Shown one piece after another: positions 40,114 to 49,472 of a DNA stretch of 64,000 bases (within the stretch, counting starts at the first letter, position 1; each line of letters opens with the position of its first letter). The position numbers and the translations under genes are program-made. Below the pieces are notes generated by a model, which worked only from the letters and a program-made list of their open reading frames with translations, was not told the origin of the DNA and made no database searches. This stretch comes from Gimesia benthica (GTDB lineage Bacteria; Planctomycetota; Planctomycetia; Planctomycetales; Planctomycetaceae): positions 7,576,001 to 7,640,000 of the forward strand of contig NZ_CP043930.1 in assembly GCF_009720525.1 (NCBI RefSeq), given 5' to 3'.

Positions 40114-40497
40114 TTATGACCCCGAAGTGCGGAGATCTTCTGAGTCTGTGTAGCAGGAGCGGAGAAAATGCGGATTACAGACGACGAGAAATACCAGATC
40201 GTCTTCACCAATGTTGGTGATTCTCTGATCAGTGTCAGGCGGGATCCGCACGACATCGCCAGGATACACTTCCGTGGGTTCGTAGTCGCCCACTTCGACC
40301 AGTCCTGTTCCCGAGAGCATGATGTAGCGCTCGAAGGTCCCCTTGAGGCGATGGAACCGGGTTCGCTTGCCAGGCTCGACGCGGGCACGGGCGAGGGAGA
40401 CTTCAGGATCCACATCCGGGCTAGACATCTCCAGGATATAGCACCCTTCCTCAAAGTAGTATTCGTCTTGTTCCTGGGGGCGGGTGATGTGGTCCAT
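40114..40497 (-). CDS. Cupin-domain protein
   Basis: A 127-residue single-domain cupin. Motif 1 is visible as VEPGKRTRFHRLKGTFERYIML and motif 2 as YPGDVVRIPPDTDQRITN. The usual His-His-Glu metal ligands of motif 1 are only partly kept (a single His then a Glu), and the motif 2 His is replaced by Gln, so metal binding is uncertain. It is cytosolic, with no signal peptide. The ATG at 40497 has AAAGGAT upstream. It stands alone between the DUF1559 operon and the DUF1552 gene. Cupins of this size often bind small sugars or act as isomerases or sensors; no specific reaction can be assigned. Confidence 0.8.
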   Translation of the reverse strand: MDHITRPQEQDEYYFEEGCYILEMSSPDVDPEVSLARARVEPGKRTRFHRLKGTFERYIMLSGTGLVEVGDYEPTEVYPGDVVRIPPDTDQRITNIGEDDLVFLVVCNPHFLRSCYTDSEDLRTSGS

Positions 40498-40627
40498 GCG
40501 CGTATCCTTTCATGTGCATTGATTGTCGTCAGGGTATTGCCTGAACCCGAATCATAAAGACCAATCACGTTGAATGAAAGTACCGGGGCCGATTTCCAAC
40601 AGGTTGTACCAGGACTGAGTAAAAAAA

Positions 40628-40659
40628 GTGAGCACCAGCCTGCGGAGACTGGTGCTCAC
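40628..40659 (-). terminator. Intrinsic terminator after the DUF1552 gene
   Basis: GTGAGCACCAG (40628-40638) pairs perfectly with CTGGTGCTCAC (40649-40659) over a 10-base loop. Seven A precede it on the plus strand and form the U-tract for the minus-strand DUF1592-DUF1552 operon. Confidence 0.87.
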
Positions 40660-40692
40660 TCGAGTTCGTTGATTATCTCTCTGCGGACGCGA

Positions 40693-42012
40693 TCAGGTCA
40701 GTTCAGAAATGATGCCGTCACCGCAGAAGTCGGGTTTACCGAAGGTCTCGATGTGATGACCCATGCCGTGGGCCAGCGACATCAGCAGACGGTTATGGGG
40801 AATGTTCTTGAACTGTAATGAACGTCCCATTTTGAAATCAAGTCCCTTACCGACGAGTACCAGCGGCACATCGTTCAGCGTGTGGGAGTTCCCTTTACCC
40901 AGTTCGTTGGTCCAGACGACCGTGGTGTTATCGAGCAGGGTTCCCTCGCCGTTAGGTTCGGGAGTCGAGTCGAGTTTCTCAACCAGGTAAGCGAGCTGCT
41001 CGCAGAACCATTTGTTGATCTTGGTCAGCTTTTCCTGCGAATCTTCGTCGCTGTCCGGTTTATGGGACAGTGAGTGGTGACCATCGTCGATCCCCAGCCA
41101 CTTCATCCGTGCCTGACCGACCGAATTCGTATACTGCAGCGTTGCGACGCGTGCCATATCGTTAGCCAGACTGTTGACCATCAGGTCGATCTGCATTTTA
41201 CTGGTGACCGGCATGTGGTCGTTATCGTTCTTGATACCCACTTCCTGAACCGGAACTTTGACGGCCAGTTTCTGTTCTGCGCTGGCTTTGAGTTCCTGTT
41301 CCATCTGGCGGACGTAGCTTTCGTGCTCTTCGAGCAACTGCTTGTCGGAACTGCTCAACTGAGAACGAACCTTTTTCAGGTCTTCGCGGACGTCGTCCAG
41401 AATGCTGGCCAGGCTCTTACGATCTTTCATCTGACCGTAGATCTTTTCAAACATCAGGTAGGGATCGTCAATCGGCGCGACCGGTTTGTTGGGACCTGCA
41501 TAAACCATACGGGTCCAGGGGTCGGCACGATGTGGAACGTTCACACCAAATTCCAGCGAACCGAAACGGGTGCGGGTCTCTTTATTGCTTTGCAGGAATC
41601 GTTTGAGTTCCTGGTCGATGGACAGTCCGCTGGCCCAGCCGGCCGGAGTGTGCGATCCCCCCTGGATGTTACCGGGGAGCAATTCGATTCCGGTTAACAG
41701 ACAGCTCATGCCACGCATGTGGCTGTCGCCGTCTCCCCGGACGCGGTCTGCGACCCCTTTAATCACCAGCATCTGGTCCTGGTATTTCTTCAGGGGCTGC
41801 ATGATTTCCTTGAGCTCGAACTTATCGCCGGTCTCATCGGGCCAGTAAGTTTTGGGAACGATACCGTTGGGGCTGAACATCACGATCATACGCTTTTTGC
41901 GAATGCCGGCATCGGCGGCAAAACCAAGGCTGGGCAGATGCGAAACCAGCGGCAGGACTGCAGAAGAGAGTCCGAGTTTTTTGAGGAACTGGCGGCGGGA
42001 TTGATATTTCAT
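40693..42012 (-). CDS. Tat-exported DUF1552 protein
   Basis: A 439-residue DUF1552 protein. The twin-arginine motif [14 protein letters not shown] is at residues 5-18, and the signal ends near residue 33. Family landmarks include [52 protein letters not shown] and [22 protein letters not shown]1552 has an alkaline phosphatase-like fold related to DUF1501. The gene nearly always follows a DUF1592/DUF1588-type cytochrome-like gene, as it does here 14 bases upstream. The pair is thought to act on the cell surface, possibly in polysaccharide or redox metabolism, but no activity is proven. A strong terminator follows. Confidence 0.93.
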   Translation of the reverse strand: MKYQSRRQFLKKLGLSSAVLPLVSHLPSLGFAADAGIRKKRMIVMFSPNGIVPKTYWPDETGDKFELKEIMQPLKKYQDQMLVIKGVADRVRGDGDSHMRGMSCLLTGIELLPGNIQGGSHTPAGWASGLSIDQELKRFLQSNKETRTRFGSLEFGVNVPHRADPWTRMVYAGPNKPVAPIDDPYLMFEKIYGQMKDRKSLASILDDVREDLKKVRSQLSSSDKQLLEEHESYVRQMEQELKASAEQKLAVKVPVQEVGIKNDNDHMPVTSKMQIDLMVNSLANDMARVATLQYTNSVGQARMKWLGIDDGHHSLSHKPDSDEDSQEKLTKINKWFCEQLAYLVEKLDSTPEPNGEGTLLDNTTVVWTNELGKGNSHTLNDVPLVLVGKGLDFKMGRSLQFKNIPHNRLLMSLAHGMGHHIETFGKPDFCGDGIISELT

Positions 42013-42026
42013 TGGTAGGCTCTTTC

Positions 42027-44320
42027 TCAGGATTGAGGCTGGTGCAGGGCAGCAACCTTCATGATTTCTACGAGCAGTTGTTGAATATTATATCCGGATT
42101 TTTCGAATCGGGTGGTCAAATCGTCACGGATTTTTTCGCCATAGGCATTAATTGGCTGTTTGACAGCCTGATGGAACAGCTGGTCTACAAAGGCGGCATG
42201 GGCGTTCTGATCCTGCGAGATATACTCTGCCAGATCGCGGGCACCATTAAACTTGACGGTATCACCGGTGAGTGAAACCAGCTCTGCAGAGGCGTTAATG
42301 TCTTTTTTGACTTCCTGTTTTCTGTATCGACCAATGGCGTCAAAGTGCTCCAGACTGAATCCGAGCGGGTTAATGATGCTATGGCACGACATACAGGCGG
42401 ACGGTTTCGTGATCTGGGCGACCTTTTCGCGGGTCGTCATTCCCGCATGAAAATCGCCGTCTTTGAATTCTGTGGCCTGTGGTGGCGGCTTCAGGGAACG
42501 CCCCAGCAGACGTCGCGTGACGAACACGCCACGGTGAATCGGTGAACTCAGGTTGTGGTAGGCGAAGTTGGCCATCAGGTACGGGTGCGTCAGCACGCCG
42601 GCCCGTTTGTCTTTATCGAGAGATACCTTCTGGAATGATTCTCCTTCCGGCATCTCAACCTGGTATACTTTGGCCAGTCGCGAATTCATGTAAACGTAAT
42701 CGGCCAGCAGCAACTGACGATAATCGGACGATCCGTTCCAGACGACGTCGTCGATGAACATATCCAGCGAAGTCCGCAGATCGGCGACCACGTGATCGTC
42801 GAATTCCGGGAACAGGGCTTTATCTTTCGCCAGCTCTTCTTTTTCATCCAGCTGTAACCAGTGGTGGAAAAAGTAGCGCAGCTTGGCCTGGGCCCGTGGA
42901 TCATTCAGCATGCGCTCGGCCTGCTGGGCGATCTGTTCCGGCTTGTTGAGGCGTCCCGCTTTGGCGGCATCATACAGTTGGCGATCCGGCATGGAATCCC
43001 ACAACCCGTAAGAGAGACGGGATGCGATTGTGAAATCGTCCGGCTGTGCGAATTCGCGGTCGGTATACAGGAAGCGGGGTGATTTCAGAATCAGCAGGAC
43101 GGATCGCTTGGCAGCCAGCTCTGTTTTCAGCTCAGGCTGAAAGTGCTGATCTACGAAAAACGTTCTCTGTTCTGTTGTCAAAGGTCGGCGAAACGCCAGT
43201 TCGGCAAAGCGATGACAGAACTTCTGGACTTTATCCCGGCGGTCTTTGGCCTCGGGTTTGGTTCCGGCCAGACGATCCAGGTGCTTGATCACTCCCGTCA
43301 TGATTTCGAGGGCCGCAGACGTCGTTGCGTCATCCCAGGACTTGGAGACCGCTACCCCGCGTTCATACCCGGAGACACTGTCATCCGGCGGGAACTCGGT
43401 CGAAACAATAAAGGTTCCCGGCACCTGTTGCGGAACGAGGTGCCGTTGCGGAATCACTTCCTGGGCCTTATGCGGCGGTTTCCACTCCAGGCTGATGGAG
43501 GAAGACTTATCTTTATATTTGAAAACATGCAGACGGAGCGTGTAAGGGCGACCTCCCAGCAGGCGGATCGTCGCTTTATGTTCCTTGGCCCGTCCCTGAG
43601 AGCTGACCCATTCATCAATGATCGGTTCCTGCTCATTGACCCAGAGCCGTGCCCCATTCTCGGTTTTGATGATGAATTCATAGTCGCCGGTCTCTTCCAC
43701 GTAGACCGAACCCTCCCATTTCATGGAGAACTCTTCGGCGTTCTTGATTTTCTCGTGGGGGCTTTGTCTCCAAACTGGAAACTGACAACGGGGTCGATTC
43801 GTTTTTCAACCCGTTTGTCCCCTTTGAAATTCCGAGTAGAGAAATACTCAGCCCGCAGACCGTTCTCTTTATTCGTGACACGCGCATTTCCGAGGAAATG
43901 AGACATCAGGTCGGCGGTGGTATAGAAGTACTGGCGGACCGTCATGTGCGAGAGCTGAATCCGGGAGGCCTGGCTCTGGTCCTGCTCATCCGGGGAAAAG
44001 AAGCGGTCAAACACATACTGAGCGACCTGCTTCGCATCCTCACCCTCACAGAGCTCCGGATCTTCTTCCGGCATCGTCTCTTCAATAAGCATGGTCAGTT
44101 CAGCCAGGCTCTTTTGCCCCTGAAATGGATTGGCTTTTTCCGTGACACCTTGGCCATTCTTTGCATGGCATTCGATGCACAACTTTTGATAAATCTGTGC
44201 GCCGGTCCCCGTTTTCTTGTCGGAGGCATCAGCAGAACTCAAGAGCATACCACAGATCAACATCGTGATTGCGGATACGGAAAAGCGTCGGTATTGAGGG
44301 ATGGTCATCATACCAGGCAT
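42027..44320 (-). pseudogene. DUF1592/DUF1588/DUF1585 cytochrome-like protein, frame-broken
   Basis: Two frames make one protein of about 764 residues. The first (from ATG 44320) has a signal peptide, a heme site CIECH near residue 45 and the DUF1587-like region, then ends at 43721. The second encodes a PA14-like domain (GSVYVEETGDYEFIIKTENG), DUF1592, DUF1588 (HRGVFVTRRLLGR), a second heme-type site CMSCH and DUF1585. Restoring one G to the run of five at 43757-43761 (C on the coding strand) joins them as KAPHEKIKNAEEF with no loss. The family is normally a single polypeptide next to DUF1552, as here, so the break is either an assembly homopolymer error or a fresh mutation. Confidence 0.85.
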
Positions 44321-44527
44321 CACATATTAAGGCAGGAAAAGCAGGAGGGAGTTCGCATTTTTAAAGGTCGCAAAAACACGTACCGGTAAGCTACATCATC
44401 GGTTAGTGGATTACCTTACCCTTATTATATTCGCTCCCCAGGCATTCGTCAAGGATTGGGAATTGCTCCAAACCGTTTGAATTACTGAGGTTAGTTAAGG
44501 AAGAGGGCTGTTTTGCCGCTGAAATCG

Positions 44528-44558
44528 CCACGAGAGACGCTCTGGCAGTCTCTCGTGG
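44528..44558. terminator. Hairpin between DUF1592 promoter region and DUF1080 gene
   Basis: CCACGAGAGAC (44528-44538) and GTCTCTCGTGG (44548-44558) form a perfect 11-bp stem with a nine-base loop. There is no clear U-tract on either strand. It lies 44 bases after the DUF1080 stop and may serve as its terminator. Confidence 0.6.
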
Positions 44559-44601
44559 TCAGTCTGATATTTTCCGATAGAAACTCATGCGAAGCAGATG
44601 T

Positions 44602-45330
44602 TCATTTCAGGATCGGGGCCGTCTGTTCTTTGGTAGTGACTCCGGGCGGAAGTTCCATGATCTGAATGTTGCGGAACTGGATTTCGGCTCCCTCGGATTC
44701 CAGGCAGAGGTAGCCTTTTTTGATCGACGCGTTGCGCACGCCGTTCACGAATTTGCCGTTTACAGACAGCTTGACGGTTCCGTCCACACAGACCACGTCG
44801 TACACGTTCCATTGCCCTTTGCCTTTGCAGCGGTTTTCTATCGACTTGCTGCGGGTCCCTCGGGGATTGTCGGGAGTGGTGATCAGGCCATTGGCCCCGA
44901 ACAGTTCGCCGTGTACGTAAGCGATGGGGGGCAGGGTGCCGTCTTTCATTTTGTGTTGATTGACCCAGTCGAGTTCGAGCATCTGGATTTCCATCCCTTT
45001 GGGCAGGCGTCGACCTTCGGGAACAGTCCCTTCACTCCAGGCGAAGACCCCCGAATTACCGCCGGCTTCCATGTGCCGCCATTCGATATGCAGGAGAAAA
45101 TTTTCGTACTGTTTATCGGTCCGCATCACGCCAATCGGATGTCCCGTGCAGACGAGCATGCCATCTTTGACATACCAGGTATCTTTGTCAGTATTCACAT
45201 TCACCCAGCCGGTCAGATCTTTTCCGTTGAAGAGCGGCTTATATTGAGGCAGGTCTGCTGCCTGAATCGCGTTGGTCAGAAAGCACAAAGCCAGGAAAGA
45301 TCCAAAGAGGGTAGCACGTTGTTTCTGCAT
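44602..45330 (-). CDS. Secreted DUF1080 (3-keto-disaccharide hydrolase-like) protein
   Basis: A 242-residue exported protein with a signal peptide (1-24) and one DUF1080 domain. Landmarks are [13 protein letters not shown] near residue 30, [33 protein letters not shown] and [10 protein letters not shown], ending with [20 protein letters not shown]. The fold is a concanavalin-like beta-sandwich, and some members hydrolyse 3-keto-glycosides. The GGAG nine bases upstream supports the ATG at 45330. It lies 143 bases downstream of the third DUF1501 gene on the same strand and may share its transcript. The substrate is not evident from the sequence. Confidence 0.9.
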   Translation of the reverse strand: MQKQRATLFGSFLALCFLTNAIQAADLPQYKPLFNGKDLTGWVNVNTDKDTWYVKDGMLVCTGHPIGVMRTDKQYENFLLHIEWRHMEAGGNSGVFAWSEGTVPEGRRLPKGMEIQMLELDWVNQHKMKDGTLPPIAYVHGELFGANGLITTPDNPRGTRSKSIENRCKGKGQWNVYDVVCVDGTVKLSVNGKFVNGVRNASIKKGYLCLESEGAEIQFRNIQIMELPPGVTTKEQTAPILK

Positions 45331-45473
45331 GATGAGGTCTCCTGTGGGGAACCGCTGATTTCAGGTAGGCGTATGTGAGTCGAGGGCACATTTCTGATTT
45401 GATCATACCGGTCGCCGAATCGCGATACAAGCAGATTGCGTCGGTGACAGCTGTCTGAGTCGTCTTAGGAACC

Positions 45474-46886
45474 TCACGCCAGTTCGGAAAGACGCTCTCC
45501 CTCGTCGAGCAGATATTGAGGGCGCCCATGCGGATCGTTAATCGTGATGGCATGAGGATCGATGCCCAGGTTGTGATACAGCGTGGTGAAGATGTCCTTA
45601 TATGACACTGGACGATCTGTGACAGCGCTGGCAGTGCGATCGGTTGCGCCGATAACCTGACCAGTACGCATGCCACCCCCGGCGAGAATTGCGGGGCCGA
45701 CGCGCGGCCAGTGATCGCGGCCACCGTTTTTGGAGTTGATCCGCGGCGTTCGACCAAACTCACCCCAGGCGATAATCGTGACATCGTCTAGCATGCCTCT
45801 TTCTTTCAGGTCTGATACCAGGGTGGCGAGCCCATGGTCGACAATCGGAAGCAGCTGCCGCATGCGGGAGAAATTACTGGAATGTGTGTCGAAATCACTG
45901 ATCGAGATGCTCACGCATCGTACGCCGGCTTCAATCATCCGCCGGGCGAGTAGAAATTTTCGTGTCGCACCCGGACCCTCACTGGTATAAAACTTTTGAT
46001 TCCTGGCTGACGCACCCAGACTATACTTTTCCATAATGGCCGGGTCTTCCTGTTCCAGGTCCAGTGCATCCGCCAGTCGTCCTGAAGTCAGAATGCTGAC
46101 TGCCTGTTGTGAAAAACGATCCATGGCGTCCATCATTCCACTCGCATCCACTTTGCGGCGGATGGTGTCCAGTTCGGAGAGCAACGTTGTCCGGTTTTCC
46201 AGACGTTCCAGCGAGAGACTGGGATTAAGTTTGAGACTGACCTGATGCTCTTCACCCAGGCGTTTGAGCTCGTTCTGCATCCCTTTTTCCAGCTGTCGTT
46301 CGAACAGGTCTGAGATATCAGGACGAAACGGCTGATACGAGGGGCCCAGGAATCCGGGGCGTGCGCTGTTCCTTACCTGTCCGCGTCCCTGCATGAGATC
46401 GACAAACAGTGGTGCACGGTCGCGGGGGGAACCTTTGAGGTTTGAGACGACCGATCCCAGCGCGGGACGTCCGCCGACTGACTGCATGTCTTTTTTGCGG
46501 AATCCGGACTGGCATTGGAAGGCATCATGTGCCCCGGCTGAACCGATCAGAGAACGCACGAACGCAAACTGATCCGCCTGAGCTGCCATCCGGGGTAGCA
46601 GTTCACAGAGCTGAATCCCGGGCACGCTGGTAGAGATCGGCTGAAATTCGCCTCGGATCTCAACGGGGGCTTCGGGTTTCAGGTCGATGGTATCCATGTG
46701 CGGAGGACCTCCGTCCAGATGCACATTGATGATCGCTTTGCGAGAGTGCTGAATCCCCGCCTGTGCTTCCAGTCGCAGTAAGTCTGAGAGTGTCAGTCCT
46801 GCCAGACCGAGTGTGCCGAGTTTCAGAAAATCGCGGCGTGTAGCTCGTGAATATTGTTGACTCTGTGCGCTCAGAAATCTCAGCAT
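45474..46886 (-). CDS. Tat-exported DUF1501 protein
   Basis: A 470-residue DUF1501 protein, closely related in layout to the one at 22947. The twin-arginine motif TRRDFLKLGTLGLAG lies at about residues 16-31. Landmarks are VHLDGGPPHMDTIDLKPEAP, VPGIQLCELLPRMA, SGRLADALDLEQEDP, AWGEFGRTPRIN, GRDHWPRVGPAILAGGG and YHNLGIDPHAITI, ending GRPQYLLDEGERL. AGGGA lies six bases before the ATG at 46886. The gene precedes the DUF1080 gene; no DUF1549/DUF1553 gene accompanies it. Its sequence order suggests that it and the 22947 gene are paralogues. Confidence 0.93.
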   Translation of the reverse strand: MLRFLSAQSQQYSRATRRDFLKLGTLGLAGLTLSDLLRLEAQAGIQHSRKAIINVHLDGGPPHMDTIDLKPEAPVEIRGEFQPISTSVPGIQLCELLPRMAAQADQFAFVRSLIGSAGAHDAFQCQSGFRKKDMQSVGGRPALGSVVSNLKGSPRDRAPLFVDLMQGRGQVRNSARPGFLGPSYQPFRPDISDLFERQLEKGMQNELKRLGEEHQVSLKLNPSLSLERLENRTTLLSELDTIRRKVDASGMMDAMDRFSQQAVSILTSGRLADALDLEQEDPAIMEKYSLGASARNQKFYTSEGPGATRKFLLARRMIEAGVRCVSISISDFDTHSSNFSRMRQLLPIVDHGLATLVSDLKERGMLDDVTIIAWGEFGRTPRINSKNGGRDHWPRVGPAILAGGGMRTGQVIGATDRTASAVTDRPVSYKDIFTTLYHNLGIDPHAITINDPHGRPQYLLDEGERLSELA

Positions 46887-47504
46887 GAATATCCCTTTTC
46901 CCTCGAGAGGTCATTCATCGACGCGAAATCGCTTCCCTGTGGTTCATGACGCGCCTGGTACAAATCAAAGTATGTTTATACCAGATTGGGTGAGAAGGAC
47001 TCAAGCAGGATTCTCGAACGGGAGAACATTCCAACGATCAGAGAAGGATGGAGAAATCTCGGAATGTGAGATCTGGCGAGCTGTAATTCGCTTGAACGAA
47101 ATCAGGCGGCGCTTGATACGCATCAAAACAGGCTTCGCTCTGCGTCAAACCACGTGTCTAATCAGCCCAGCAATAACTAACCGTCACTGAATGTCCCATG
47201 AAATGTGGTTTTAAAAACTGAAGGGAACCTGCCCTTTATTGTATATCGCAGAAAGGGGCAAAACGTTAACAACGAATTTCAAAAATAATCAAATTCGTTA
47301 GAAACAAAACTTTTTATATTAATGAACCAAACTTGTTTCTGATCTTCATCCATTCTTAATAGATTTCTCTACAATATAAAATATTGCCGTTGATGAATTA
47401 CTCGATAACATTTCCAGCAAGAAGATCTTACAGTTTTCCATGATGGGATTCTGAATTCTTAAGATAAGAAAACTTACTGCAGAAAGAAAAGACGCACTTG
47501 CAAG
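46887..47504. other. Long AT-rich intergenic region upstream of ECF sigma gene
   Basis: About 620 bases between divergent genes; no convincing ORF. The right half (47270-47500) is very AT-rich and should hold the sigma-factor promoter. AGAAACAA (47300-47307) and TTGTTTCT (47333-47340) form a perfect eight-base inverted repeat with a 25-base loop. No ribosome site precedes the sigma gene. Confidence 0.4.
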
Positions 47505-48068
47505 ATGGATGCGACACATACGACCTCACTCCAAACTGAAACTGCGCGAAGCCGTGCTGAGCTGGCTCGAAACTGGGTTAAAGTTCAACCCTCTTTGATG
47601 GCTTTCGTTGTAGCTTCGACTCCCCAGTTTAGTGATGCAGAAGATCTGCTGCAGGAAGTCGCAGCAGAAATAGCGATTCGTTACGACGAGTATGATAACA
47701 CGCGGCCCTTTCTTCCCTGGGCCTTGTGGATTGCCAAAATAAAAATTGCCGACTTCTATCGCGGCAAGCGTAAAGACCGGGTGCTGTTCATGGGGGAAGC
47801 AATGGACGCACTGGCAGACGCCTGTTCCCGGGTACAACAGCTGATGACCGAAGAACGGGATCTGCTCGAGTACTGCCTGGATCAGCTGACAGAACGTTCG
47901 CGGCGACTGCTGGGCCTGCGGTATGCCGAAGATTTAAAACCGAAACAGATTGCCGGAGAACTGGGCACCTCAACCGGTTCCGTGCGTGTGACTCTTTCCC
48001 GCATTCGTACGACGTTAATGGAATGTGTTCAAAAGCGGGCGGCCGGTGAAGCGAATGTCGGATCTTAG
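47505..48068 (+). CDS. ECF-family RNA polymerase sigma factor
   Basis: A 187-residue ECF sigma factor with region 2 at about 28-95 (SDAEDLLQEVAAEIAIRYDEY, then RPFLPWALWIAKIKIADFYR) and region 4 at about 125-180 (LTERSRRLLGLRYAEDLKPKQIAGELGTS, then VRVTLSRIRTTL). There is no extra C-terminal domain. It directs RNA polymerase to a small regulon after release from its anti-sigma factor, which is almost certainly the next gene because the two overlap by 14 bases. It belongs to the planctomycete-type ECF groups paired with FecR-like or membrane regulators rather than zinc anti-sigma domains. The target promoters are unknown; ECF genes commonly regulate themselves. Confidence 0.92.
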   Translation: MDATHTTSLQTETARSRAELARNWVKVQPSLMAFVVASTPQFSDAEDLLQEVAAEIAIRYDEYDNTRPFLPWALWIAKIKIADFYRGKRKDRVLFMGEAMDALADACSRVQQLMTEERDLLEYCLDQLTERSRRLLGLRYAEDLKPKQIAGELGTSTGSVRVTLSRIRTTLMECVQKRAAGEANVGS

Positions 48069-49359
48069 CGAATACAAACAGAGTACGGCGCTCGAAAATA
48101 TCGACGCCTATCTGGATGGAGAAGAGCTTTCTGAAGAAGAAGCTCACAAGCTCGAGCAGTGGATCAAGACCGACAGTGAAAATGCTGATCAGGCCTTCCG
48201 CCGCGTGTTTCTGCACTCCTATCTGCGTCAGCGATTTCAGACACGGGCCATCGGTGAACGACAGGCAAGGGAACTGGAATCTCGTAAGCAGGAACCGCTG
48301 ATCCTGCCATCTGAGTCGGAAATTGAAATCAAACCCGAACCTCAGCCGCAGACGAAGCCCACCCCCGCGAAACGTCGTCGGCATCCGCTGCTGACCTGGC
48401 GCTGGTTTCTGCTGATTGGGATTGGACTCGTGTCGACGTTCAATCTGGCTGTCCTGTTCATCAAGGACTTCCAGATCCCTTACGACGAAGAGAAAGCCTT
48501 CGAGCAGCCCATCAATTTCGATTCCGATTACATGAAGAAAACCTTCCTCATGGCACGGGTGGCGGCACAGCCCTTCCTCTACGAAGGCTTCGATTATTCG
48601 AAAAAAGAACTGTTGGACAAAGAGGCCGAAGGCGTTAATGGGCTCAATGGTGGTGTCGGCTGGGCAGGGCCCTGGATCGATGAAGGCCCCGTCTATGCTT
48701 CGATCGTACACGATACAAAAAAGAAAAACCTGGGCAAGAACGACATGCGACTGTTCGGCACGCTCGGTTTTTCTGACCAGTACGGGAATATGCTGCTCAC
48801 CAAAGGGGGGCAGTATCGGACCGGCCAGGTTTCGCAGTCCGTCTCGGTGCGTCACATCGATCTGCAGCAGGTGCCGCATGCACTCTCTGATGACAAAGGC
48901 TTTGGCGCAGATGGTGAAATCCTCTGGTTCAGCTTCATGGCCCAGTCTTACGATAATGAAGGCGACGGACGTTATGCCTACATCGATCTGGGTAACGAAG
49001 AGTCGAGCCTGCGGATCGGAAAGCTGTCCTCTGCCATTCGTGGTAACTGGGCTGCCGCCGGACAGGTCAATGGCACAGAAATCAATACTGCTTCCAGTGA
49101 AGTACTTTCGGGGCAGGCCGTTCTGATTGTTGGTCGAATTCTGTTTCGTCCCGGAGCGGAAGAGGTTGACCTGTGGTTGAACCCCGTGCTGAATAAGATT
49201 CCTGAACTGGACGAGGTCGATCTACGACTGATGGCCCCCGATCTCCGTATCGAACGGGTCAAGATCGTCAGTCGCTATTCGACGGACTTCGATGAGATCC
49301 GCGTCGGCGTCTCTTTTGTCGATGTGATTCCCGCCAGTGAACATGACGACAACGAATAA
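48055..49359 (+). CDS. Probable membrane anti-sigma factor with exported beta-sandwich domain
   Basis: A 434-residue single-pass protein. The cytosolic head (about 1-60) reads like a FecR/anti-sigma N-terminus: IDAYLDGEELSEEEAHKLEQWI, then a helix with LHSYLRQRF. There is no zinc motif. A Pro/Lys/Glu linker, one membrane segment (about 125-145) and a large extracytoplasmic region follow. The latter opens FLYEGFDYSKKELL, then GLNGGVGWAGPWID, a pattern of LamG-like or autotransporter-adhesin sandwich domains in planctomycetes. The ATG at 48055 overlaps the sigma gene, so translation is coupled. The exported domain may sense a surface ligand and release the sigma factor through proteolysis. Confidence 0.75.
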   Translation: MSDLSEYKQSTALENIDAYLDGEELSEEEAHKLEQWIKTDSENADQAFRRVFLHSYLRQRFQTRAIGERQARELESRKQEPLILPSESEIEIKPEPQPQTKPTPAKRRRHPLLTWRWFLLIGIGLVSTFNLAVLFIKDFQIPYDEEKAFEQPINFDSDYMKKTFLMARVAAQPFLYEGFDYSKKELLDKEAEGVNGLNGGVGWAGPWIDEGPVYASIVHDTKKKNLGKNDMRLFGTLGFSDQYGNMLLTKGGQYRTGQVSQSVSVRHIDLQQVPHALSDDKGFGADGEILWFSFMAQSYDNEGDGRYAYIDLGNEESSLRIGKLSSAIRGNWAAAGQVNGTEINTASSEVLSGQAVLIVGRILFRPGAEEVDLWLNPVLNKIPELDEVDLRLMAPDLRIERVKIVSRYSTDFDEIRVGVSFVDVIPASEHDDNE

Positions 49360-49472
49360 GTCCTGTCGTGTTTCGGATCAGAGTTGTGGCTGCCTGCAGG
49401 GAACCGTAGAATAAATCTGTAATCATTCAGATTAACTGCGCAACTTAGTCCTCATGCCACGGGTGTCCATCG

